From NCBI GenBank assembly GCA_947476515.1, contig CANJQZ010000062.1, positions 1 to 9,217 on the forward strand: 9,217 bases of DNA, given 5' to 3'. The notes under the pieces are model-generated. The model was not told the DNA's origin. It saw only the letters and a program-made list of their open reading frames with translations, and ran no database searches. The stretch comes from Flavobacteriales bacterium. GTDB taxonomy: Bacteria; Bacteroidota; Bacteroidia; Flavobacteriales_D; Crocinitomicaceae. The position numbers and the translations under genes are program-made. This document shows positions 1-6,537 of the stretch, one piece after another. Position 1 is the first letter of the stretch; each line of letters starts with the position of its first letter.

Positions 1-173
1 ATACCCATGGTCCAAGAACTCACTGCTACAGTTGTTTTACAAGAACAATATGCTGAGATTTCTTTTTCAAATTTCTTAGTTCTTGGCCCGGTTGAAATCC
101 AACCACTTTGCAAGGTAGCCACTACTTCATCAATAATTTTCTGATCTATTCGAGGAGGTGAAAAAGGAATCAT
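1..173 (-). CDS. DegT/DnrJ/EryC1/StrS family sugar aminotransferase, N-terminal part (truncated by window edge)
   Basis: Reading leftward from an ATG at 173-171, 57 codons stay open to the window edge. The start MIPFSPPRIDQK, followed by SGWISTGPRTKKFEKE (residues 22-37) and CKTTVAVSS (46-54), is the usual N-terminus of PLP-dependent DegT/DnrJ/EryC1/StrS aminotransferases. This family transfers an amino group, usually from glutamate, to a keto-sugar nucleotide, giving the amino sugars of O-antigens and capsules. Members normally have about 370-400 residues, so only around 15% is visible. The catalytic lysine lies outside the window, so neither activity nor substrate can be judged. The start is one base beyond the stop of the GT2 gene (175-1191), which points to co-transcription. 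No Shine-Dalgarno sequence is seen. A family member acting as a sugar dehydratase cannot be excluded. Confidence 0.85.
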   Translation of the reverse strand, partial: MIPFSPPRIDQKIIDEVVATLQSGWISTGPRTKKFEKEISAYCSCKTTVAVSSWTMG

Positions 174-174
174 A

Positions 175-1191
175 CTATCTAGTTAATACTTGTTGTTTAA
201 TTGAAGGGCTTTTTCTTAAAATAAAAAACTCTAGGATACCACGAATATAGCCACTTCCATAGGATAAATGCAGGGTGACAAAAGATCTTATCAAACCTAA
301 AAAGTTAGTTATCGAATAATCCGCATAAACAATTGAAAAGAATAAAAGCAAGATAAAATAAAAAACATTTGGCAATAAAAGGATCCAGAAAACACCAAAA
401 GGTATTAGGAATATGAATGGTGAAAGCAATAAATATACAACAAAAAGAGGGGGCGCCATTTGACGAATAGTTGTGATTGTTTTGTGCTTCTTATTTACAT
501 ATACTTTCCAATATCCATATTGAAAAAATTGTTTACTCACTTGTTTAAATGTACTTCTAACATAATATTTCAAATCAATATCAGCTTCGAACCAAATTTT
601 TCCTCCGGCCTTTAATACTCTAAAATTAAAATCATCATCTTGATTACGAGTAAGTTGATTGTCAAACATACCAATGGTTTCGAAAACTTTTTTAGGATAC
701 ATCGGACTTGTTACGGTATCGGTATAACCTGATTTTGATAAAGTTCTAAAATTACCAAGTCCCATACCAAAAGTACTTGACATCGCCTTAGAAATTATCT
801 CACTTTCTGAATTCGTATATTGATTTATCAATGAACCGCCTACACACCAAATATTTTGATTTGAAACTAAAACTTCAACACATTTGGAAATATAATTGCT
901 TGAAAGAATGTGTCTAGCACCTACTATCAATAAATAATCGAAATAAATTTGATTAATTCCTATATTAAATGCATTTGGCGTAGTTAAACTTGGATTGTCG
1001 AGTAAATGTAAATTTGGGTTAATAGCAGCTAATTTTTGAATTAAATCTCTTGTTCCATCATTACTTTGACCATCAACAACAAATACATTAGTCTCAAAAT
1101 TCTCAATTCCTTTTGACGCGAAAATGGCAATTAAACATTCTTCGATATGATTAATTTCATTTCTGCAAGGAATAACAATACTTAATTTCAT
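175..1191 (-). CDS. Glycosyltransferase family 2, ExoA-like, with C-terminal membrane segments
   Basis: This 338-residue protein opens with the GT-A fold signature SIVIPCRNE (4-12) and VVDGQSNDGT (38-47), where D40 would bind the nucleotide. It continues with TPNAFNIGI (71-79), NQDDDFNFR (183-191, probable catalytic acidic cluster) and VRSTFKQVSKQFFQYGYWK (211-229), a stretch typical of ExoA-like succinoglycan-type transferases. Two or more hydrophobic segments follow between about 245 and 290, so it should sit at the inner membrane with its catalytic domain in the cytoplasm, adding a sugar to a lipid-linked repeat unit. Oddly, the metal-binding DxD/DxH position appears to read GARH (91-94), with no Asp. 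The ATG overlaps the stop of the preceding polymerase gene (ATGA), and the aminotransferase follows after one base, so all three are probably translated from one message. Donor and acceptor sugars cannot be read from the sequence. Confidence 0.9.
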   Translation of the reverse strand: MKLSIVIPCRNEINHIEECLIAIFASKGIENFETNVFVVDGQSNDGTRDLIQKLAAINPNLHLLDNPSLTTPNAFNIGINQIYFDYLLIVGARHILSSNYISKCVEVLVSNQNIWCVGGSLINQYTNSESEIISKAMSSTFGMGLGNFRTLSKSGYTDTVTSPMYPKKVFETIGMFDNQLTRNQDDDFNFRVLKAGGKIWFEADIDLKYYVRSTFKQVSKQFFQYGYWKVYVNKKHKTITTIRQMAPPLFVVYLLLSPFIFLIPFGVFWILLLPNVFYFILLLFFSIVYADYSITNFLGLIRSFVTLHLSYGSGYIRGILEFFILRKSPSIKQQVLTR

Positions 1192-2414
1192 GTTATTTCA
1201 TTTTTAGGAATAAAAAACCCAGTACTTAAAATAGAGATCCACATCGTATAAAAAACTATCCCTGATTGTCTTTGTAGCATAGATTCAAATAAACAATTAA
1301 TAAATAGATTAGAAATCACTAATAAGAGTAACCAATTATTCGTTTTAATTGACCAATAAAATCCCAAAATCAAAATAAATAAGAATAAACTTATCCCAAT
1401 AACCCCTAACTCAGCTGCAATTTGAAGGAATTGATTGTGCGGATTATAATTTAGGTCCGCCTGTTGTTGTAGACCAAGATGAACGAGTCGTTGATGCATT
1501 ATTTCTTCTAAATTCCCTAAACCTACCCCCATAGGATGATCCAGGAAAATTTCAAATGCAACTGTCCAAACCACCAATCTTGCTTCATTACCTTCCATTG
1601 GAAAAGGGCGTGTTTTAATGAATTCTTGAGGGGAATTTGCATAAGATGCCACTAAACTAAAAGCATTTTTTATATTGTCCTTTAAACTTGGTTGAACACT
1701 TAGGATAGTAGAGCCCATAATTACACCAGCTAAAAAAATAAAAATAATAAGCCGGACTCTACCCTTTTTGACTAAATAAATCAACAATGAAAAACCAAAG
1801 AATATTAATAGAAAAAGCAAACCAGAAAGACTTGACAATGGTATATGAATTAAAACAAACAGACCTATAATTCCATAAATACACCATTTGAATTTTTTAA
1901 ATGCTGTATCCCGGGACAATTGTAAAAAAAGTAAAATCGCCAAAGAAATAAATGCCGTAAGATAAGTTGGGTGATGAGAAGGAGACAAAGCAGAAGAATA
2001 GAATGAATTCAACACCCCTGTTCTTGAATAATTAAAACTCGCTTGAATAATATCAAAGAGAACCAAAATAGTAAGGGACAGCAGAAAAGAATAAATAACA
2101 TATTTCCATTGCATATTAAATTTTGGTTGGAAAGAAAACAAGAATGGAAATACAAATAGTGATAACTTATATTCTAAAAAGTCTAAAGCAATCGGCAAAT
2201 GATTAGTCGGAATGGTGTAAACTAAATAGAAAATATACAATAGCGCTAACAAAGCAGGAAGAAGTTGAAATGTAAAAGCCAGCTCTTTTTTTATAATGCC
2301 ATACAAAACGGTTAAAGCAAAAATACAGACAAGAAGGGAAGTGAAATGAGGAAAAAGAATCCACACTCCGGTTAGAAGACATAGCGTTATTAAATACAAC
2401 CGTTCGAAACTCAT
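1188..2414 (-). CDS. O-antigen polymerase/ligase (Wzy/WaaL-like) membrane protein 1
   Basis: This is a 408-residue polytopic membrane protein with about ten or more hydrophobic segments and a large loop between about 240 and 335. The loop holds the family's hallmarks: GNEARLVVW (275-283) with a conserved-type Arg, HPMGVGLGN (293-301), and NPHNQFLQ (324-331) containing the catalytic-type His. HHPTYLTAF (147-155) and FESMLQRQSGIVF (376-388) resemble Bacteroidota members of the O-antigen ligase family. Such proteins either polymerise lipid-linked repeat units (Wzy) or transfer the chain to an acceptor such as lipid A core (WaaL). Sequence alone rarely separates the two. The start ATG at 2414-2412 overlaps the TGA of a degraded upstream reading frame (2411-2572), and its own stop overlaps the GT2 start, so it was built into a tightly coupled operon. 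No Shine-Dalgarno sequence is seen. Confidence 0.88.
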   Translation of the reverse strand: MSFERLYLITLCLLTGVWILFPHFTSLLVCIFALTVLYGIIKKELAFTFQLLPALLALLYIFYLVYTIPTNHLPIALDFLEYKLSLFVFPFLFSFQPKFNMQWKYVIYSFLLSLTILVLFDIIQASFNYSRTGVLNSFYSSALSPSHHPTYLTAFISLAILLFLQLSRDTAFKKFKWCIYGIIGLFVLIHIPLSSLSGLLFLLIFFGFSLLIYLVKKGRVRLIIFIFLAGVIMGSTILSVQPSLKDNIKNAFSLVASYANSPQEFIKTRPFPMEGNEARLVVWTVAFEIFLDHPMGVGLGNLEEIMHQRLVHLGLQQQADLNYNPHNQFLQIAAELGVIGISLFLFILILGFYWSIKTNNWLLLLVISNLFINCLFESMLQRQSGIVFYTMWISILSTGFFIPKNEIT

Positions 2415-2572
2415 TTGCTACTACTTTGCATTAATTGTTGGTGGAAATTAATGATTTTAATTTCTTTATGTCCCTTCCAATTTAAACCTGTGAATACTAA
2501 AACAATTAGCTGGTGAAGATAACAAAAAAAATAAAGCAAGAATATTCCAAATAATATTGGATTTAGCCCTAT
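2411..2572 (-). pseudogene. Remnant: C-terminal end of a membrane glycosyltransferase (GT2-like), N-terminus lost
   Basis: Between the GT4 gene and polymerase 1, the minus strand holds 53 open codons that follow an in-frame TAA (2575-2573) and have no ATG until residue 48. The translation begins with a hydrophobic segment (LFGIFLLYFFCYLHQLIVLV, about residues 7-26) and continues TGLNWKGHKEIKII (28-41). That resembles the tail of membrane-bound GT2 enzymes, where a last transmembrane helix is followed by a W-(K/R)-G motif. The TGA overlaps the ATG of the polymerase gene (ATGA), the same junction used by the intact genes here. This supports a once-functional upstream gene whose 5' part is gone. 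The break lies at about 2573-2600, right after the GT4 stop. The family assignment rests on this short motif and is tentative. A genuine small membrane protein with a TTG start (residue 12) is possible but less likely. Confidence 0.5.
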
Positions 2573-2600
2573 TTACATAACACAAAAAAGGAATTGAAAT

Positions 2601-3659
2601 TTAATAGAAAACCTTTATTTGTTGTGAAATTTTCGATAATTCGTAGTTTTGTTGAACACATAACCGTGCTTGCCTAGCCATATTTTTGGCATTATTGGGA
2701 TTAATTATTAATTCCAATAATGCCTTGGCAACATTTTCAACCTCATTTGGTGCGTACAAAATACCTGTTTCCTTGTGAGTTACTATTTCAGATGAACCTC
2801 CCGCATCATGAGCAACTACAGGAACACCACAAGCCATAGCTTCAATTGTAGACACTCCAAAACTTTCAAATTCTGTTGTATTTAGAAAAACATCCATACT
2901 TTGGAGGAATAACGGAACGGCATTTTGGTCTATTTTGCCTTTAAAAAAAACAGTTTCGTTTGCAATATATCTCAACTCTTGCTCGAGAGACCCTGACCCA
3001 CAGATATGTAATTCCAAATGTAATAAAGTACTTTTTTGAAGTATTAGAAGTGCATTAATTGCTAAATCAATACGGTATATTGGCTCTAATGATTTGATTA
3101 TTCCTATTTTGATAGTCTTGGAAGCATCAATTGTCTTAATAAAATTAGGTTTATATATATTAGTGTCTATACCAAAATTTATTGTCTCAACTGATTTCGA
3201 TGTGTATAATGATATCTCTTTTGTCATAATTAAACTGGAAGAGAAAACTCTTGAGCTTCTGTTGATAATCCATTTGAGAACTAGTTGATTGAAGATGTTT
3301 CTCTTAGGGAATACGAAAACATCACTGCCCCAAAAGTTTAAATAAAAATTATTTTGCTTTGTAAGAGAACCCAATAAACCATAACTAGAAGCATAATGTG
3401 CATTAATAATCTGAGGTTTCTCTTTAGAAATTATCTTTCTGATTTTAAAAATAGCAAACAAATAAAGTGGTTTTTTCCATTTACTTATAGTTGAACTTTT
3501 AAAAAATGAAATCACATTAATACTATTTTCCTTGTTCCAAGAATCGAGAATAGGATATAAGCTAAAAATTGAGATTTTGTTGCCTTGTGACTTAAGGATT
3601 AAGGCCCATTTTCTTGTATGGTTTGAATTGGCATCAGCCAATATTAATATGTTTTTCAT
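2601..3659 (-). CDS. Glycosyltransferase family 4 (GT-B fold)
   Basis: The protein has 352 residues, near the usual 350-380 for GT4. The N-terminal acceptor domain starts KNILILADANSNHTRKWA (2-19) and carries NFWGSDV (108-114), a common GT4 motif. The C-terminal donor domain has GIIKSLEPIYRIDLAI (186-201), GSGSLEQEL (221-229) and the retaining-enzyme signature ESFGVSTIE (265-273), where the two Glu form the E-x7-E pair that contacts the nucleotide sugar. AMACGVPVVAHDAGGSSEIV (274-293) follows. It should be a cytoplasmic or peripheral membrane enzyme adding one sugar to the repeat unit. The C-terminus ends abruptly at QQIKVFY, about ten residues earlier than many relatives, and lies beside the remnant glycosyltransferase, so the stop may mark a recombination joint. 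Its ATG overlaps the polymerase 2 stop (ATGA). No transmembrane segment is apparent. Confidence 0.92.
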   Translation of the reverse strand: MKNILILADANSNHTRKWALILKSQGNKISIFSLYPILDSWNKENSINVISFFKSSTISKWKKPLYLFAIFKIRKIISKEKPQIINAHYASSYGLLGSLTKQNNFYLNFWGSDVFVFPKRNIFNQLVLKWIINRSSRVFSSSLIMTKEISLYTSKSVETINFGIDTNIYKPNFIKTIDASKTIKIGIIKSLEPIYRIDLAINALLILQKSTLLHLELHICGSGSLEQELRYIANETVFFKGKIDQNAVPLFLQSMDVFLNTTEFESFGVSTIEAMACGVPVVAHDAGGSSEIVTHKETGILYAPNEVENVAKALLELIINPNNAKNMARQARLCVQQNYELSKISQQIKVFY

Positions 3660-4957
3660 GCGATTTTTTGATTACAATTGATCCATGCGTGAAGTAATCC
3701 TAAAAATCCATAATACGGTAAAAAATAATGGGCAGAACTCATGGAGATTACCGCAAGGGAAAAGATCATTATAGCAGTAGCTATAGCAATTGTAATTTCA
3801 TTATTCCGAAGTATATACAAATCACGGGCAATGATTAAAAAATAATAACCCAAAAGTAATAACACAATAATTCCTCCATTGATAATTAATTCTAACCAAT
3901 AAAAATGTACACTAGTAATATTTTGGGTCTGTTCTTTTCGTTTAAAATTATACCACTCTGCATTTCCTGCACCTACACCAAGTAGTTTTGACTCCATTAT
4001 ATCTTGTAGGCCTTGCTTATAAAGTTGTTTTCTAATGGTCTTAGAATTATCATTTTGTTCCAACATTGAATTTTTTCTTGTGAAATTGAATCCAAAAATT
4101 GGAATTAAATTTACTCCAATTATTCTTTCAATGGGTTCATTGGCTTTAATAGCAATGGTTGAATTAGGGAAAAATATTATTGGGAACATTAAACTAATAA
4201 CAAAATATCCTATAAATCGAAAATTTGAAAATTTAAATAAACAAATTATTACTAGAACTAATCCTAAAGAAATAATTGTTAATCGAGAACCTGTATTATA
4301 GATTACAAAAATAGTAGTAACAAAAAGAAAGACATTAAGCCAACTTCTCTTACTTAAGAAAGGTAAAAATAGACAAAGAAATACAGCTAAATTATTAGGA
4401 TTCCAAAAAAATACGGTTGGTGATGAATCAATATATCCATTTATCCTTTCTGTTTTCAAAATATTCATTACGATATTTTCTCTGCCAAACCAATCATTGT
4501 GGTATGACAAAGAAGAAATAGGCCACCTAAAACTTGTGAAAATCTCGAGTAGTGAAAGTAATATTATCAACAAAAAAAGAGGATACAATACTTTATTTTT
4601 ATAAAATATAAATGACGATTTATCTTCCACAAAAAATTGTACTATTAATATTGCCATTATTCCTAAAAAATACTGAGCAACATAAACTAATGCGTATGTT
4701 TTGTTTTCTGACCACAAGCAACTTAATAAAAACCAAAAGAAGATACTGAATATTATTAAATTCAGTGGTTTTTTAGCAATGACCCAGAGTGTTTCCCTAT
4801 ACTCTTTGCGAATTGAAATTAAAGAAATAACTAAAAGTAAAAGTACATGAAAAAAATAGAGGTTTCCAAAAGATAAACCGGCACCTAGAATTAAGGAACT
4901 AAAAAACATTGCACCTAATGGCTTTTTATTATTCCATAATTGAAATGACTGAATCAT
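3656..4957 (-). CDS. O-antigen polymerase/ligase (Wzy/WaaL-like) membrane protein 2
   Basis: This 433-residue polytopic protein has about ten or more hydrophobic segments. Family marks are FWNPNNLAVFLCLFLPF (184-200), NTGSRLTIIS (221-230), the long extracytoplasmic loop of about 265-350 containing SKTIRKQLYKQGLQDI (305-320) and LLGVGAGNAEWY (325-336), and SVHFYWLELIINGGI (349-363). The last stretch corresponds to the usual HNxWLE motif, but Phe replaces Asn after the His. The protein would polymerise or ligate lipid-linked glycan at the periplasmic face. It appears only distantly related to polymerase 1 (1188-2414), so the two are not a recent duplication, and one may act as polymerase and the other as ligase. 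Its start overlaps the flippase 2 stop and its stop overlaps the GT4 start, both as ATGA, giving a coupled flippase-polymerase-GT4 block. Confidence 0.87.
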   Translation of the reverse strand: MIQSFQLWNNKKPLGAMFFSSLILGAGLSFGNLYFFHVLLLLVISLISIRKEYRETLWVIAKKPLNLIIFSIFFWFLLSCLWSENKTYALVYVAQYFLGIMAILIVQFFVEDKSSFIFYKNKVLYPLFLLIILLSLLEIFTSFRWPISSLSYHNDWFGRENIVMNILKTERINGYIDSSPTVFFWNPNNLAVFLCLFLPFLSKRSWLNVFLFVTTIFVIYNTGSRLTIISLGLVLVIICLFKFSNFRFIGYFVISLMFPIIFFPNSTIAIKANEPIERIIGVNLIPIFGFNFTRKNSMLEQNDNSKTIRKQLYKQGLQDIMESKLLGVGAGNAEWYNFKRKEQTQNITSVHFYWLELIINGGIIVLLLLGYYFLIIARDLYILRNNEITIAIATAIMIFSLAVISMSSAHYFLPYYGFLGLLHAWINCNQKIA

Positions 4958-6315
4958 ATTGAAATAATTTTTTGATCATGTTCATCAATTATTTTAATCA
5001 ACCATTTATATAAATAAAAACTAAAAATAACTTGACTGATAGAAATAATTAATAATCCAGATTTAATATCTTTAATAAATAATCCTGCAACAATCATTGA
5101 TAAGAAAACCAAGATACTACTTATCAAGTTAATCATCCAAAACTGAAATTGTTTTCCAACTATAATTCCAACCTGAGAAACAGGGGAGAAAATAAAATTA
5201 ACAAATAGCCAAGGTGTCATGTATTGCGCATAAATGCCTACATCAGCCCATTTCTCACCAAGAAAAAAAGTAAAAAACCAAGGTGAAAAGACAAAAATTA
5301 AAGAGAAAATAGGTAGTGCAATCCAAAATAGTTTTTTTATTGTTTTAAAAACCAGTGCTTTAATGGGTTGATTATTATAATTCATTTCTGCAGCTTTCTG
5401 AAAAAACACATGACCAAAAGCAGAACCAATAACGCCTAACGGGGCACGAAGTAATTTATAAGTTTGGTTATATAAACCTAATGATCTATCCATAAAAAAA
5501 TAGAGGATGACAAATGATAAACCACTTGTTTTTAATTCATCAGATAACGCATGAAACATATTAATTCTTGGAAAGTCTTTGTAAATTATTGCGACTCTTT
5601 TTAGTTCTGATTTTTCCGTTTTATATCCAAGTGTTTTCTCATGATTTTTAAATTTAAATATCAAATAGAAATTAGAAACGATCAAACCTGAAAACCGACC
5701 AATGAGAAGACCGCTAAATCCAATATTGTTGGCATTAATAACCAGTTTGTTTTTGGAAAATAAACTTAAAAATTTGGTGGAAAAAGTTTTTAAATCGATG
5801 TTATTTTTTTTTAATCCAAGGAAAATACTTACAACTTGTTCCCAATAATTATTATGAATCTTCGAATATGATGTTGCAGCAAACTTTTTTTGTCTATGCA
5901 TCCACATAGTAAGTATATTATAAAGCCCTGTTAGAAAGACGAATGCAGGCACTAAATAAAACCAATTTCCTATTGAGGGCTTTTGCAACAAACCAATTAT
6001 TTGTTTATTAAAAAAGGTAATTATAAGCACTAATATCAAACAGAAGGAGCACAAAATAGATAAAGATAAAACCAAAATATGCCAAGCATCTTTTTTTTCT
6101 TTAGGAAGTGGAATTGCAAACTCGTAACGCCCAGTAGAAAAGACTACTAATAAGGTGATAATAGAGAAGTAAAATGCATATAAACCAAATTCTTCAGGCG
6201 TAAATAAACGACTCAAAATAGGCATTGCACAAAGGGGGATAACCTGCGAAAATGTAGTTCCGGTGATTAATGTAATTACGTTTTTTGAAAACTCAGAACG
6301 TAAAGGTTTACTCAT
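4954..6315 (-). CDS. Wzx-like polysaccharide flippase 2 (MOP superfamily)
   Basis: I start this protein at ATG 6315-6313, giving 453 residues. An in-frame GTG at 6324 would add three residues (V/M-I-K) but is less likely. It has about twelve hydrophobic segments. The N-terminal FSKNVITLITGTTFSQVIPL, PILSRLFTPEEFGLYAFYF and RYEFAIPLPK are typical of Wzx-type lipid-linked oligosaccharide flippases. The C-terminal KDFPRINMFH, GLYNQTYKLLRAPLGVIG and FGHVFFQKAAE also match. It should move undecaprenyl-linked repeat units across the inner membrane. It is homologous to flippase 1 (7837-9129) over its whole length, but diverged. Relative to flippase 1 it carries roughly 26-28 extra polar, Lys/Asn-rich residues at about 169-196, between the middle membrane segments. 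A 222-base gap separates it from the helicase, and a possible -7 box lies at 6357-6364. Confidence 0.9.
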   Translation of the reverse strand: MSKPLRSEFSKNVITLITGTTFSQVIPLCAMPILSRLFTPEEFGLYAFYFSIITLLVVFSTGRYEFAIPLPKEKKDAWHILVLSLSILCSFCLILVLIITFFNKQIIGLLQKPSIGNWFYLVPAFVFLTGLYNILTMWMHRQKKFAATSYSKIHNNYWEQVVSIFLGLKKNNIDLKTFSTKFLSLFSKNKLVINANNIGFSGLLIGRFSGLIVSNFYLIFKFKNHEKTLGYKTEKSELKRVAIIYKDFPRINMFHALSDELKTSGLSFVILYFFMDRSLGLYNQTYKLLRAPLGVIGSAFGHVFFQKAAEMNYNNQPIKALVFKTIKKLFWIALPIFSLIFVFSPWFFTFFLGEKWADVGIYAQYMTPWLFVNFIFSPVSQVGIIVGKQFQFWMINLISSILVFLSMIVAGLFIKDIKSGLLIISISQVIFSFYLYKWLIKIIDEHDQKIISI

Positions 6316-6356
6316 TTTTATCACATTTTCGTATTCATATAGACATAAGAATCAAA

Positions 6357-6364
6357 CAAATGTA
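6357..6364 (-). promoter_or_regulatory. Possible Bacteroidota -7 box (TAnnTTTG) for the flippase 2 operon
   Basis: The minus strand reads TACATTTG here, a full match to the TAnnTTTG element used by the Bacteroidota primary sigma factor. Initiation would fall about 35 bases before the flippase 2 ATG at 6315. No TTG is found at the usual distance (about 19-21 bases) upstream, where the sequence reads TATTTATG, so only half the promoter is visible. An AT-rich region will contain such octamers by chance. The 222-base gap after the helicase does suit an independent promoter here. Confidence 0.3.
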
Positions 6365-6537
6365 CACAAATCAATGGAAACATAAATAGAACTTCATCTA
6401 CATTGCCGAAGAATAAGAGAAACTGCTAAATTATTTTTTCGCAACTTATCAATGTGAATAACACTTGTAAGCATTGGTCTACTTTTTCAAAAAAGGCTTA
6501 TGATATAACGAATTACACCCTGCTTATCTTTAATGCT

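Noticed and set aside
3094..3288. Plus-strand open frame of 64 codons
   Set aside because: It lies wholly inside the GT4 gene on the other strand and its translation has no family character.
4035..4301. Plus-strand open frame of 88 codons
   Set aside because: It is antisense to polymerase 2, a by-product of AT-rich coding on the opposite strand.
2601..6324. Lower GC in the flippase 2 - polymerase 2 - GT4 block as a sign of recent transfer
   Set aside because: A few very AT-rich lines suggested this, but evenly spaced 60-base lines averaged about 18-19 G+C both inside and outside the block.
6482..6496. Palindrome-like CTTTTTCAAAAAAG after the helicase as a terminator
   Set aside because: The stem would be almost all A-T, with a loop of only a few bases and no T-run after it.
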